Position numbers and translations under genes: made by a program. Positions 16,042-25,405 of a stretch of DNA of 64,000 nt are shown in pieces. The stretch is from AC-32 sp963821495 (lineage in GTDB: Bacteria; Actinomycetota; Thermoleophilia; Gaiellales; Gaiellaceae). The DNA is taken from the NCBI GenBank assembly GCA_963821495.1, contig CAWGEA010000003.1, forward strand, positions 806,001 to 870,000, read 5' to 3'. The notes under the pieces were generated by a model. It saw only the letters and a list, made by a program, of their open reading frames with translations. It did no database searches and was not told where the DNA came from. Positions within the stretch are counted from its first letter, which is position 1. Each line of letters starts with the position of its first letter.

Positions 16042-16928
16042 GACCGGTCGCTCCGGGATCGGTCGAGCAGGGCGTTGAGCTCGGCCGAGACGACTATCAG
16101 CCGGCCGACGAGCACGAGCGACAGGAGCAGGGCGGCGGCGATCCCGAGGGCGCCGTAGGTGTCGGCTCGATCCTCGACCAGACGGGTCGTGACGTAGAGG
16201 TTGAAGACGTTCACGAACAGCAGGCCGACGCCGACCAGCAGGGCGCCGGGGAGGAGCGCCGTCCAGCGAGCGTCGCGATGCGGCAGCCGCATCGAGACCA
16301 GCAGCCAGGCGCCGCCGACGAGGACGAGGTACACGAGCAGGGCGGCCAGTCCTCCCAGCTGGTCGTGCCGGCGGATCCAGCCGACGATCTGCGCGGCGAC
16401 CAGCGCCAGCAGAAACGCGACGCCGAGCACGCCGATCCCTTTTGGGGTCGCGCGAACGCCGCGCCCGGACCCGTGCCAGACGATCCCGTGCACGACCGCC
16501 AGCGCGCGGTAGAGCTTGGCGGTCGCGTAGACGACCGCGGGCACCATCAGGATGAACACGAGCCAGCGGGCGTCGCCCGACGCGCTCGAGGCGACCTCGG
16601 AGGCGATCAGCCCGTGCAGCCCCGCTTCCTTGGTGATCTGGCCGGTGCTCTTGTCGACTGCGCCTGCGTAGAGCCCGAGCCCCGAGACGAACAGCAGGGC
16701 GGTCGGAAGGAGGAGGACGAAGAGCCGGTAGGCGAGCGCCCCGGCGAGGAGGCCGCCTCCGATTGCCGAGTCCCGCTCGAGGAGCGTGAGGCCGAAGTCG
16801 ACCGTCGCGTGATGAGGACGTGCTCCTTCGATCCGCGCCTGTACCGTCCGGCCGTGCTCCAGCCAGCGCCCGAGGCGCCCGCCGCTCGCCGGGTCGGTCT
16901 CGGGGTCGGTGACGTCGGGGCGGGCCAT
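16038..16928 (-). CDS. YihY/virulence factor BrkB family membrane protein
   Basis: 296 residues with six hydrophobic segments and the family pattern near the first helix (LLAGALAYRLFVLLLPTALL), the central VYATAKLYRALAVVHGI, and the last helices ending RLIVVSAELNALL. The role of the family is unresolved (formerly mis-annotated as RNase BN). Its stop overlaps the GTG of the Vps62-like gene by four bases, so the two are translationally coupled. It starts 64 bases after the histidine kinase stop. Confidence 0.9.
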   Translation of the reverse strand: MARPDVTDPETDPASGGRLGRWLEHGRTVQARIEGARPHHATVDFGLTLLERDSAIGGGLLAGALAYRLFVLLLPTALLFVSGLGLYAGAVDKSTGQITKEAGLHGLIASEVASSASGDARWLVFILMVPAVVYATAKLYRALAVVHGIVWHGSGRGVRATPKGIGVLGVAFLLALVAAQIVGWIRRHDQLGGLAALLVYLVLVGGAWLLVSMRLPHRDARWTALLPGALLVGVGLLFVNVFNLYVTTRLVEDRADTYGALGIAAALLLSLVLVGRLIVVSAELNALLDRSRSDRS

Positions 16929-16992
16929 CGGGAGATGCTCTCAGCCTTCGACCTTCGACACGAACCGGTCCAACCGCCCCACCGGGCAAGCC

Positions 16993-18825
16993 CTACTCAG
17001 GGATCGCGCCGCGCACGGTCGTTCCCCGGCCGGGAGCGGTCGCGAGGTCGAGCGTGCCGCCGAGGGCGCCCATCCGATCGTGCATCCCGGCGACGCCCGT
17101 CCCGTCGGTCGCCGCCCCGTCGGCCAGCCCGACGCCGTCGTCTGCGACAGCGAACATGACCTCTCCAGGCCGCCGAGCCAGCGTGACCGTGACGTGGGCG
17201 CCAGGCCCCGCGTGCTTGGCCGCGTTCTGGATCGCCTCGAGCGCGCAGAAGTAGACGGCCGCCTCCGTCGCGGGGGAGCAACGGCCGATGCCCTTGTCGG
17301 TCACCGTGACCGGGATCGCAGCGGTGATCGCGACCGAGCGCAGCGCCTCGGCCACGCCGCGCTCCAGCAGCACGGCCGGGTAGATGCCGTGGGCGAGCTC
17401 TCTGAGCTCTTTCGCCGCCGCGGCGGCATCGCTCCCGATCAGCTCGAGCTGCTCCGCGAGCTCGTCTCCCTCGGCGTGCTCGCGGGCCAGCGCGAGCTTC
17501 AGTTGGATCGCCAGCAGCCGCTGCTGTGCGCCGTCGTGAAGATCCCGCTCGAGCTTGCGCCGCTCGGCCTCGCCGATCGTGACGATCCGCCGCCGGGAAG
17601 TCTGAAGCTCGTCGGTCGTCGACCGGAGCTCCGCCTCGAGCCGGCCGCTCTCGAGGGAGAGGAGAATCACCTTGCCGGCGCTCTGCAGCAACTCCGGGTC
17701 CGTCTCCAGCGCGGGATCGTGCAGGAGGTATCCGACGGTCTCCCCGCGACGTCGAAGAGCGGTCGCCGAGCGTCCTGGCGCGGCCGAGGAGGGGTCGATC
17801 GGGTCGCCGTGGGAATCGAGGAACAGGTGCGTTCGGGCGTCGACTTCGACGGCGAGCTCCAGCCGCGGGTCGTCGAGAGCGTCTGCGACCAGGTCACGTA
17901 CCCGGACGGCGTCCTCCTCCCGCTCGAGCTGGGCCATGATCGTCCTCAGCGCGAGGCCGGCGAACAGCATGGTCTGGAGAATCGCCAGCAGGAAGCCGAT
18001 CGTGAGGGTCGTCCTGCCTGCGGTGACGAGCCAGCCGATCCGGTCGGCGGCTCCGGCGTCGAGTGTGATCAGGCCCGCGTTGGCGGCGTGGAAGACGGCG
18101 AAGGGAATCGCCAGCAGCAGCGCCGGCACGTAGACGGGGAGCAGCGCCCGCACCCGCGGCCTCGAGGCGCGCTCCAGGCGATAGCAGAGGCCGGCCACGA
18201 TCGCGGCGGCCACCACCACGGCCAGGTACTCCTCCGTCTTGCCGAAGCCCTCGGCGAGCGACGGCCTGTTCGCGATCATCAGCGCGTTGCTCGGGCAGCG
18301 CGCGTTGCAGCCGGCTAACGGAGCGCCGCCGGAGACGACCGGCGAGAAAAGGAACCACGGCAGAAACGAGACCAGCAGGACCCACGCCGTCGCCGCCAGC
18401 AGCATCTTTTCCAGGGCGCCGGCCAACCGTCCCTCCGGGAAGATGAAGACGAGGTAGAAGCCGAGCAGGAAGAGCGGAGCGTCGAACAGGACGCCGATGC
18501 TGTGCAGGAGCGGGCTCGTCGTGCCCTGTAGCGAGATGCCCGCGGCGACTCCTGCGTAGACGAGGAGCGCCACGGCGATGCGACGGCTCGTGCGGTTCGC
18601 GGCCCAGTACAGGGCGGCGAGAGCCGACGCCTCCACGATCAGCGCGACCTCCAGGCCGTAGGCGACGGGATGGACGAGGTGGTCGCTCGTCGCGATCAGG
18701 ATCCCCGCACCCGCACCCACCACCAGGCCGACCGCGGCCACGGTCGCGACGACACGGCGCGCGACGAGGGCGCCCGACATGTCGATCGGGCTCAGGTGGG
18801 CTTCCGGCTGTGCGATCGTGGACAT
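16993..18825 (-). CDS. Membrane sensor histidine kinase (NarL/DesK type, HisKA_3)
   Basis: 610 residues. Residues 20-300 hold about eight hydrophobic segments, with a loop containing CNARC (173-177) probably outside the cell. A GAF-like or linker region follows, then a HisKA_3 dimerisation helix with the phosphoacceptor H430 (ERDLHDGAQQRLL) and a HATPase_c domain: N-box N534, G1 box DDGVG (562-566), G2 box GTGVAGM (575-581). Such kinases pass phosphate to LuxR/NarL-type response regulators. No regulator gene lies nearby, so it is an orphan kinase in this window. Stimulus unknown. Confidence 0.9.
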   Translation of the reverse strand: MSTIAQPEAHLSPIDMSGALVARRVVATVAAVGLVVGAGAGILIATSDHLVHPVAYGLEVALIVEASALAALYWAANRTSRRIAVALLVYAGVAAGISLQGTTSPLLHSIGVLFDAPLFLLGFYLVFIFPEGRLAGALEKMLLAATAWVLLVSFLPWFLFSPVVSGGAPLAGCNARCPSNALMIANRPSLAEGFGKTEEYLAVVVAAAIVAGLCYRLERASRPRVRALLPVYVPALLLAIPFAVFHAANAGLITLDAGAADRIGWLVTAGRTTLTIGFLLAILQTMLFAGLALRTIMAQLEREEDAVRVRDLVADALDDPRLELAVEVDARTHLFLDSHGDPIDPSSAAPGRSATALRRRGETVGYLLHDPALETDPELLQSAGKVILLSLESGRLEAELRSTTDELQTSRRRIVTIGEAERRKLERDLHDGAQQRLLAIQLKLALAREHAEGDELAEQLELIGSDAAAAAKELRELAHGIYPAVLLERGVAEALRSVAITAAIPVTVTDKGIGRCSPATEAAVYFCALEAIQNAAKHAGPGAHVTVTLARRPGEVMFAVADDGVGLADGAATDGTGVAGMHDRMGALGGTLDLATAPGRGTTVRGAIPE

Positions 18826-18981
18826 GCCTTCGCTCGCCTCTCCCGGTCCGCAACCGACGCTTGCGCCGTCAAAATACAGCTTTCGGGCGATCTGACTAGA
18901 TTCCGGAAAATTCGGACTACGAGGTTCCGGGAAGGACGAGCGACCGACGTCGTCTCAGACCCGGATGGGTCAGCGCAGCCG

Positions 18982-19422
18982 CTAGGTGGTCGCGCGGGTC
19001 GGCCGGAGCTTCGCCTCGCCCCAGGCCTTGTTGCACTTCTCGCAGAAGATCTGGACGGTTGCGTCCACGACCCGTGCGTCCGCGCCGGAGAGGGCGTACG
19101 ACTGGGCCCCCGACGGCCGCTGGAGCGGCATCCGCCTGGAGCCCATGTGCACGAACAGCTCGGGCGCGCGCTGGGTGCGGAAGTCGCGGCTCAGCCGGAG
19201 CGTGAGGTGGCCGGAGGAGTCGCGCACGATCGCGGCGCTGCCCGTCGTGCCCCACGAGACCGTCTTGAAGCTTCCGCGCGCCAGCACGCCCGCCGGCCCA
19301 TCGGCGAGCGGGCTTCTCGCGGCGCCACTCCGGCCGAAGGCGAGGCCCAGCGCTGCGCCGGTGAGGGCGCACGCGACCAGGAGTGCCGCCGCCACCCGTC
19401 GAGACCGCATCCGAACGATCAC
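18982..19422 (-). CDS. Exported DM13-domain protein
   Basis: 146 residues with a signal peptide (RVAAALLVACALTGAALGLA), then a domain with the DM13 pattern: ARGSFKTVSWGTTGSAAIVR, a beta-rich core, APELFVHMGS, and the closing VVDATVQIFCEKCNKAWGEA with a Cys pair near residues 127-130. DM13 is proposed to be an extracytoplasmic redox or electron-transfer module; here that role is only by analogy. It is divergent from the MshEN gene, with their starts about 55 bases apart. Confidence 0.75.
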   Translation of the reverse strand: MIVRMRSRRVAAALLVACALTGAALGLAFGRSGAARSPLADGPAGVLARGSFKTVSWGTTGSAAIVRDSSGHLTLRLSRDFRTQRAPELFVHMGSRRMPLQRPSGAQSYALSGADARVVDATVQIFCEKCNKAWGEAKLRPTRATT

Positions 19423-19478
19423 TTCGTCACAAGCATACGGCTCTCGTGGAATCGCGGTTTCGCGCCGATAAGGAGTCC

Positions 19479-20174
19479 GTGGAGCCTGCGGAGAGCATGT
19501 GGCGGCCGCTCGGCGAGCTGCTCCTCGAGAAGGGTCTCGTCACGCCTGACGAGCTCGAGCTGGCGCTGGCCGAACAGGCCGAGAGCGGCCGGCTGCTGGG
19601 CGCGATCCTCGTCGAGCGCGGTTGCGTCTCCGGCCCGGCGCTCGCGGTCGCGCTGGCCGAGCAGTACGGCGTCGAGCTCGACACCGAGCGCGGCTTCGGC
19701 ACCGGCCTCTGGGCCGAGATCGAACGGCGGCACCGCGCCGGCCGCGGGCATGCCGAGAGCGAGACCGACGATGTCGAGCCCGAAGATGTCGAGCGCGAAG
19801 CCGTCGAGCGCGACAACGTCGTCAAGCTCGAGCCGGTCGCACCGCGAGTGGAGATCGTCCCGGACCCCGAGCCCGATGCCGACGTGGAGCGGCTCGAGGC
19901 CGAGAACTGCCGCCTCCTGGAGGAGATCGAGCGTCTGCGCGGCGAGTTCACGAAGCTGAAGCTGGTCGAGTCGCCGAGGCAGGCCTTCGCGCACCTGCTG
20001 TTCGTGCCGACGCCCGCGCGCTACCTATTGCTCGACCGCGAGGGCGCGCCGCCCGACCCGGGCGAGCAGCTCGAGGTGCCGGAGGTCGAGGCGCGGTTCC
20101 TCGTCACCAAGGTCGGCCGGGCGCCGTACCCGGGCGAGCTACGGCCCTGCGCCTACCTCCTTCGCCTGGCCTGA
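19479..20174 (+). CDS. MshEN (T2SSE N-terminal)-domain protein
   Basis: 231 residues from GTG 19479, which has AAGGAG three bases before it; GTG 19446 is an alternative. Residues 8-67 match the MshEN/GspE N-terminal domain (LGELLLEKGLVTPDELELAL, then ILVERGCVSGPALAVALAEQ), which in type II secretion and type IV pilus ATPases can bind c-di-GMP. No ATPase follows. There is an acidic linker rich in VE/ED pairs, a short coiled coil (VERLEAENCRLLEEIERLR) and a beta-rich C-terminal domain. It may be a free-standing second-messenger or assembly adaptor. Confidence 0.8.
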   Translation: MEPAESMWRPLGELLLEKGLVTPDELELALAEQAESGRLLGAILVERGCVSGPALAVALAEQYGVELDTERGFGTGLWAEIERRHRAGRGHAESETDDVEPEDVEREAVERDNVVKLEPVAPRVEIVPDPEPDADVERLEAENCRLLEEIERLRGEFTKLKLVESPRQAFAHLLFVPTPARYLLLDREGAPPDPGEQLEVPEVEARFLVTKVGRAPYPGELRPCAYLLRLA

Positions 20175-20182
20175 CGGTACAT

Positions 20183-20200
20183 CTCGCGCACGCGCGCGAG
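20183..20200. terminator. Hairpin between convergent genes
   Basis: CTCGCGC (20183-20189) pairs with GCGCGAG (20194-20200) around ACGC, in the 39-base gap between the convergent MshEN gene and the FtsH partner. There is no T tract on either side, so termination is only a possibility. Confidence 0.3.
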
Positions 20201-20213
20201 CTCGTTCGAGAAG

Positions 20214-20943
20214 TCAGGCCGGGGGCTGGATCACGATCACGTTCTGCGAGAGCCCGAGGTACTTGTAGAGCCTGCTGCCGGTGAGGTCGTTCACGGTCTT
20301 CAGCTCCGTCGGGCGGATCTTGCCCGGCAACGGCGGCTGCACCTGCGGCAGCGTCCTGCGCAGCGGGTGGTCGAGGCTGCCGGAGAGGTCCCCCCGCCGG
20401 AGAAAGAGCGTCGAGCTCAGCGACTTCTCGCCCGGATCGGGCGGGAAGAAGACCAGGACGTTGTCGATCGGGTGCGCGTACTCGAGCGTGTACAGCGCCA
20501 GCTCGAGCGCCTCGCGCCGCAGCACCGTGCCGCGGGCGACCGTCGGCTGGCCCTCCGGGATCGCGCAGCTCTTGGTGTTGCCGCAGAGGATGTAGACGGC
20601 GGTGTCGTTGCGCCCGTAGGCGTGGTCGAGGGCCTTCACGTCGTCGGCCTTCACGACGGCCACTCCCTGGAACTTGGCGCCATTCTGCGCCCCGCCGAGC
20701 TTGATCGCCACGAGCTGGTCGCCGCTCGGGAGCCGGTACGCGAGTGCCGACGTGGTTCGCGATCTCGAGCATCCGCGAGCTGGTCGCGGAGGCGGACGGC
20801 CGCCAGCTCGACCACGGCGGCGGCGGCTGCGGCCCCTCTCGCTGCAGCAGCACGATGAACGAGCCGACGCCGACCCCCACGGCGGTGCCCAGCGCGAGGT
20901 AGGCGAGCGCGAAGCGGCCCCGGGTGCCTAGACCGCGGGCCAC
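20214..20943 (-). pseudogene. Membrane-anchored partner of the FtsH-like protease, frameshifted
   Basis: From GTG 20943 the frame gives RGRFALAYLALGTAVGVGVG and more hydrophobic residues (one transmembrane helix), a Pro/Ser-rich linker and MLEIANHVGT. The sensible continuation, YRLPSGDQLVAIKLGGAQNG through LGLSQNVIVIQPPA to the stop at 20214, is one frame away. A single extra C near 20739 accounts for it. The soluble part (about 170 residues) is mixed alpha/beta with no recognised family. The start overlaps the protease gene by 16 bases, so the two are coupled. The break is probably a sequence error, given others like it nearby. Confidence 0.6.
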
Positions 20944-23348
20944 GCCTTCGCCTGCGCCAGGTCGATCTTCGGGATCTTCAGCTCCGCGTTCTCGAGGATC
21001 TCGACGAGCTCGTCGCCGAACAGCTCCTTCTTCTCGATCAGCGCGTCGGCGATCTGCTCGACCGCCTTCTTGTTGTGCGAGATCAGGGCGTAGGCGGTGA
21101 CGTACGCCTGGCCCAGGAGCTGGGCCGCGAGCGAGCGCTTGTCGCGGTCGCCGAGCACGCCCGCGAGCGGGTCGTGCCCGAGCGCGCCGCCGTCGCCGGT
21201 GCGGTTCATGATCTGCAGCCCGATCTGCTCGAAGCGCTTCATCACGTCGTCGACCTTCTCCTCGGCCGCCAGGACCCGCTTGGCCAGCTTGCCGTTTCCG
21301 CGACCGTTCGACTCCGGGGCCTCGGGCGCCATGCCGCAGGCGCCGACCATCCAGGCCGCCCGCGCGGTCGCGCTCTGGACGTCGCCGCCGACGCCGGTCG
21401 AGTTCTCGCCGTAGAAGACGCGTTCCGCGGCCATCGCGCCGAGCGCCCAGACGAGCTGTGCGATCTCCTCCGAGCGCCACGAGCTGAAGCGTTCCTCCTT
21501 CTCGCGCGCCTGGTGGTGGCCGAGCGCCGCGCCGCGGCGGCGGATCGAGAGGCGCGTCGACTCCGCGCCCTTCATGTACACGTGCGCCGCGGCCGCGTGG
21601 CCGGCCTCGTGGATCGCGACCGCCCGCGTCTCCTCGGGCACGTACTCGGTCCCGATCGCGGTTCCCGACTCGACGGTCGTCATCGCCTCGACGATGTCCG
21701 GCCAGCTGAACGCCATGCGGCCGTCGTGGTGCGCGATCGTCAGCGCCATCGAGCAGACCTGCTCGATCATGGCCGGCGCATAGCCGTTCGTGACGCGCGC
21801 GAGCTCGTCGCGGCGCTTCTCGGTGTCGAGGTCCGGGTCGTGTGAGACCTTCTGCAGGTAGAGGTCGAAGATGTCGAGCCGGTCGCCCTTCGTCGGCGTG
21901 CGGAACCAGACGTGGCGGCCCATCCGGCCCGGGCGCGTCAGGGCCGGGTCGAGCATCTCCATCGGGACGTTCGTCGCGCCGATGAAGTAGATCTGGTTGC
22001 CGCTCGGGCGGACGTGCGGCATGCGCAGCGAGAAGCGGCCGACGCGCCGGGGGACGACATAGAGCGCGTCGAGCATCTTGTTGACGGTGTTCGTCATCGT
22101 GCGCGCGAGGAAGGGCGGGTTGTCGATCCCGTCCATCACGATCAGGAGCTGGTTGAGCGCGAGCTGCCCCTGGCCGCCTCCGAACATCCCCGGAAAGACC
22201 TGGTTGACGATCCGGCCGAGGAAGGGCGTCGTCGGCACGGCCTGCGGCTCCCGCGCGGCGAAGACCCGCTCGCGCCAGGCGCGGGACTCGAGCACGAGGT
22301 CCTCGCTCGGGTTGAGCGCGCCGTTGGGGCCGAAGAAGCAGAGGTCGTGGAAGCTCTGCGGCCGCGGGCTCATCACCGGCGCAGCACCGCCGAGCGACTG
22401 CCGCCGCATCCCGACTGCGTCGATCTCGTCGATGAAGACGATGCACTGGCCGCCCCACTTACGCGCAAGCTTCTTCGCCTTGTGGGCGAGCCAGCGGACG
22501 ATCACGACGTCCATGCCCATGAATGTCTGGGCGAAGCCGGAGCCGGGGATGGTCACGATCGGCGAGTTGAAGCCGGTCGCGATCGCCTTGGCGAGCATCG
22601 TCTTGCCCGTTCCGGGCGCGCCGAGGAAGAGCAGCCCGCGCTCGCGCCGGCCTCCCGCCTTCTCGAAGGCCTCGCCCGACTGCCAGAGGTTGACGACTCG
22701 TCGCACCTCCTCCTTCGCCTCGGCCTGGCCACGGACGTCGTCGAGCTTGACGCCCCAGTCCGCATCCCCGGGCTCGAAGCCGCGGATCTGCGAGACGCCC
22801 ATGAAGAGCATCGGGCCCATCAGGATCCCGAAGTTGAAGATGAAGTAGACGACGAAGATCAGGCCGAAGGAGGCGAAGCTGGGGGCGCGCCTGATCGAGT
22901 GGACGAGCCAGTGCCCCATGTCGCCCAGGGAGCCGAGGAACGCCGCCCCGTCGACGCCGTAGCGCAGCACCCGCACGAAGTAGACGGCGAGCGCGAGGAG
23001 TACCAGGATCCAGAGGACCTTGAACCAGAAGCGCCAGAACCAGACGCGCCGGCGTGCGACGATGTCTTCCTCGCGCAGCCTCGCGTTGTCGATCCCGAAC
23101 AGGCTCGGCCACTCGATGAAGCGGTGGAAGATCAGGTCGAGCAGCCCGCGGAAGGCCGCGACCGCGAGGAGGGTGAGCACGAGCGACCACCCGAACGCGA
23201 CCTCCTGCATCTTGTAGAGCCAGACGAAGAGCGCCGGGCTGGAGAGCAGCGCAACAGCCGTTGCGGCGCGCCCGAGCGAGCGCCACTGGTTGCTCAACTC
23301 ACGGGATTGGTCCGTGGAGAGCGTTCCGACGACGGGGGCGGCGCTCAT
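20928..23348 (-). CDS. FtsH-like AAA+ membrane metalloprotease
   Basis: 806 residues from ATG 23348. Four or five hydrophobic segments occupy about 28-185, more than the usual two. The AAA domain has Walker A GAPGTGKT (243-250), Walker B IVFIDEID (303-310) and a second-region motif GATNVPMEMLDPALTRPGRM (457-476). The M41 protease domain has HEAGH (580-584) and a downstream TGVGGDVQSAT aspartate. Between Walker B and the second region lies an insertion of roughly 130 residues (316-450) not seen in ordinary FtsH. It likely degrades or remodels membrane proteins. The overlapping downstream gene encodes a membrane-anchored partner. Confidence 0.88.
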   Translation of the reverse strand: MSAAPVVGTLSTDQSRELSNQWRSLGRAATAVALLSSPALFVWLYKMQEVAFGWSLVLTLLAVAAFRGLLDLIFHRFIEWPSLFGIDNARLREEDIVARRRVWFWRFWFKVLWILVLLALAVYFVRVLRYGVDGAAFLGSLGDMGHWLVHSIRRAPSFASFGLIFVVYFIFNFGILMGPMLFMGVSQIRGFEPGDADWGVKLDDVRGQAEAKEEVRRVVNLWQSGEAFEKAGGRRERGLLFLGAPGTGKTMLAKAIATGFNSPIVTIPGSGFAQTFMGMDVVIVRWLAHKAKKLARKWGGQCIVFIDEIDAVGMRRQSLGGAAPVMSPRPQSFHDLCFFGPNGALNPSEDLVLESRAWRERVFAAREPQAVPTTPFLGRIVNQVFPGMFGGGQGQLALNQLLIVMDGIDNPPFLARTMTNTVNKMLDALYVVPRRVGRFSLRMPHVRPSGNQIYFIGATNVPMEMLDPALTRPGRMGRHVWFRTPTKGDRLDIFDLYLQKVSHDPDLDTEKRRDELARVTNGYAPAMIEQVCSMALTIAHHDGRMAFSWPDIVEAMTTVESGTAIGTEYVPEETRAVAIHEAGHAAAAHVYMKGAESTRLSIRRRGAALGHHQAREKEERFSSWRSEEIAQLVWALGAMAAERVFYGENSTGVGGDVQSATARAAWMVGACGMAPEAPESNGRGNGKLAKRVLAAEEKVDDVMKRFEQIGLQIMNRTGDGGALGHDPLAGVLGDRDKRSLAAQLLGQAYVTAYALISHNKKAVEQIADALIEKKELFGDELVEILENAELKIPKIDLAQAKAWPAV

Positions 23349-23387
23349 TTCCGCAGTGTAGATGTCACTAAGCTCACCTACTTCGAC

Positions 23388-24509
23388 GTGACCGCCTCGG
23401 ATTCGTTTGCAGAAGAGGAAATCGAGCGCGCGCGGAAGTACCACCGGCCGCTGTACGCAGCGCTCTTCGTGGACTGGGCGCTACAGGCGGCCGTGCTGGC
23501 GCTGGTCGTGTTCGGGCAGCCGGGAGACTGGCTTCGCGAAGCGGTCGGCGGGCCCTGGTGGGCGCAGACGCTCGAGCTCGCGGCGCTCGTCCTCGGGGTG
23601 CTGACGCTCGTGCGGCTGCCGCTCTCGGCGTGGCGCGGCTGGGCGCGCGAGCGCCGCTGGGGCTTCTCGACGCAGTCGTTCGGCGCGTGGCTCTCCGACA
23701 TGGCGAAGGGGCTGGTTCTGGGCGCGCTGCTCACGGGCCTCGCCTTCACGGCGCTCGTCTGGACGGCGCGGACCTGGCCGTCGTGGTGGCCCGTCGTCGC
23801 GGCTCCGGGAGCCGCCGCGCTGACGCTCGTGCTCACCGTGCTCGCGCCGCTGCTCTTCGAGCGGCTCTTCAATCGCTTCTGGCCGCTCCCCGACGAGGAG
23901 CTCGCGCACGAGCTGCGGGAGCTCTCGGAGCGCGCGCGGGTGCCGGTGCGCACGATGCTCGTGACCGACGCGAGCCGGCGGACGACCAAGCACAACGCGT
24001 ACGTCTCCGGCCTCGGGCCGACGCGGCGGCTCGTCCTCTTCGACACGCTGCTGAAGGACGCGCCGCGGGGCGAGCTGCGGGGCGTGGTGGCGCACGAGCT
24101 CGGGCACCGGCGGTATCGGCACGTGGCGCTCGGAACGATGCTCGCGATGGCGGGCGCGGCGGCGGGGGTGCTCGCGCTGTGGCTCGTCTTCGAGCGGGAC
24201 GGACTGGTGTCGGCGGCGGGCGCGAGCGGGCCGGGCGACCCGGGGGCGGTGCCGCTGATGATGCTCGTGCTCTGGCTCCTGGAGCTGGTCGCGTTGCCGT
24301 TCGAGACCTGGCTCTCGAGGCGCTGGGAGCGCGTGGCCGACCGCTTCGCCCTGGAGCTGACCGGCGACGGGGACGCGATGGAGCAGATGCACCGGCGGCT
24401 GGCGCTCGCAAACCTGGCCGACCTCGACCCGCCGCGGGCGCTCTACGTGCTGCTCTTCACGCACCCGACGCCGCCGGAGCGCATCGCGGCCGCAAGAATG
24501 CAGGCGTGA
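23388..24509 (+). CDS. M48-family membrane metalloprotease (Ste24/HtpX-like)
   Basis: 373 residues; GTG 23388 is the first plausible start and no strong ribosome binding site is visible. N-terminal helices with a DWALQAAVLALVVFG start, GAWLSDMAKGL and a lumen-type region lead to the zinc motif VAHELGHRRYRH (HExxH) around residue 235, then two more membrane segments and an ERVADRFAL third-ligand region. The layout matches CAAX-prenyl-protease-like M48 enzymes used in membrane protein quality control. It is divergent from the FtsH-like gene, with starts 39 bases apart, so the two proteases may share regulation. Confidence 0.9.
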   Translation: MTASDSFAEEEIERARKYHRPLYAALFVDWALQAAVLALVVFGQPGDWLREAVGGPWWAQTLELAALVLGVLTLVRLPLSAWRGWARERRWGFSTQSFGAWLSDMAKGLVLGALLTGLAFTALVWTARTWPSWWPVVAAPGAAALTLVLTVLAPLLFERLFNRFWPLPDEELAHELRELSERARVPVRTMLVTDASRRTTKHNAYVSGLGPTRRLVLFDTLLKDAPRGELRGVVAHELGHRRYRHVALGTMLAMAGAAAGVLALWLVFERDGLVSAAGASGPGDPGAVPLMMLVLWLLELVALPFETWLSRRWERVADRFALELTGDGDAMEQMHRRLALANLADLDPPRALYVLLFTHPTPPERIAAARMQA

Positions 24510-25396
24510 GCCACTCGCACGTCCATGCCTCCGCGCGGCGACCGCTCGCCATCGCGCTCGGGCTGATCCTCGGCCTGATGGCGGGCGAGGTCGTGTTCGG
24601 CTTCGTCGCCGGCTCCCTCGCGCTGCTCGCCGACGCGGGGCACATGCTCACCGACGCCGCTGCGCTCGTGCTCGCGCTCGGCGCTGCCTCGTTCGCCGGC
24701 CGCCCGGCGCGCGGACGCTGGACCTTCGGCTTCCGCCGGCTCGAGATCCTCGCTGCGCACGTGAACGGGATCACGCTGCTCGTCGTCGGCGTCGTGATCG
24801 TCTACACGGCGGTGCGCCGGCTCGTCGACCCACCGGACGTGCGCGGCGGCATCGTCCTGGCGGTCGCGCTCGCCGGGATCGCGGTGAACGTCGTGGCGTC
24901 GCTGCTCCTGCACGGCCCCAGCCGGGACAGCCTCAACGTCCGCGGCGCGTTCCTGCACGTCGTCACCGACCTCGCCGCCTTCGTCGGCACCGCGGTCGCG
25001 GGCGCGATCGTGCTCGTGACCGGCTGGGACCGCGCCGATCCGGTCGCGAGCCTCGTGGTCGCGGCGCTGATCTTCTGGTCGAGCCTCTCGCTGCTGCGCG
25101 AGTCGACGGGGATCCTGCTCGAGGTCGCGCCGCGCGAGCCGCGGGAGGTCGAGCAGGCGATGCGCGCCGTGCCGCAGGTCGCGGACGTCCACGACCTCCA
25201 CGTCTGGACGGTGGGCAGCGGCTTTCCGTCGATCTCGGCGCACGTGCTGGTCGACCAGGGCGCGGATTGCCACGCGATCCGGCTCGAGCTCGCGACGTTG
25301 CTGCGCGACCGCTTCGGCCTCGCCCATTCGACGCTGCAGGTCGAGCACGCGGCGCTGCCCGTTCGCGAGGGTGGCCTTCCGCTCGCATCCCGTTAG
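24506..25396 (+). CDS. Cation diffusion facilitator (CDF) transporter, CzcD-like
   Basis: 296 residues starting at a GTG that overlaps the M48 stop (GTGA). Short His-rich N-terminus (SHSHVH), six transmembrane helices, and the metal-site motifs LLADAGHMLTDAAAL in helix 2 and HVVTDLAAF in helix 5 (HxxxD each). A cytoplasmic C-terminal domain begins REPREVEQAM and includes VHDLHVWTVGSG. CDF proteins export zinc or other divalent metals by proton exchange. Translational coupling to a zinc protease is notable but may be chance. Confidence 0.93.
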   Translation: MSHSHVHASARRPLAIALGLILGLMAGEVVFGFVAGSLALLADAGHMLTDAAALVLALGAASFAGRPARGRWTFGFRRLEILAAHVNGITLLVVGVVIVYTAVRRLVDPPDVRGGIVLAVALAGIAVNVVASLLLHGPSRDSLNVRGAFLHVVTDLAAFVGTAVAGAIVLVTGWDRADPVASLVVAALIFWSSLSLLRESTGILLEVAPREPREVEQAMRAVPQVADVHDLHVWTVGSGFPSISAHVLVDQGADCHAIRLELATLLRDRFGLAHSTLQVEHAALPVREGGLPLASR

Positions 25397-25405
25397 AGTC
25401 AGCCC

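Noticed and set aside
14119..16989. A 956-codon minus-strand frame read as one protein
   Set aside because: The first 300 or so residues are Arg/Ala/Pro-rich shadow of the BrkB gene in another frame. The real gene starts at GTG 16041, coupled to the BrkB stop.
21912..23387. Upstream extension of the M48 protease frame, and other long frames opposite the FtsH-like gene
   Set aside because: Composition is that of an antisense shadow (Arg/Ala/Glu/Val-rich) with no motifs; the protease begins near 23388.
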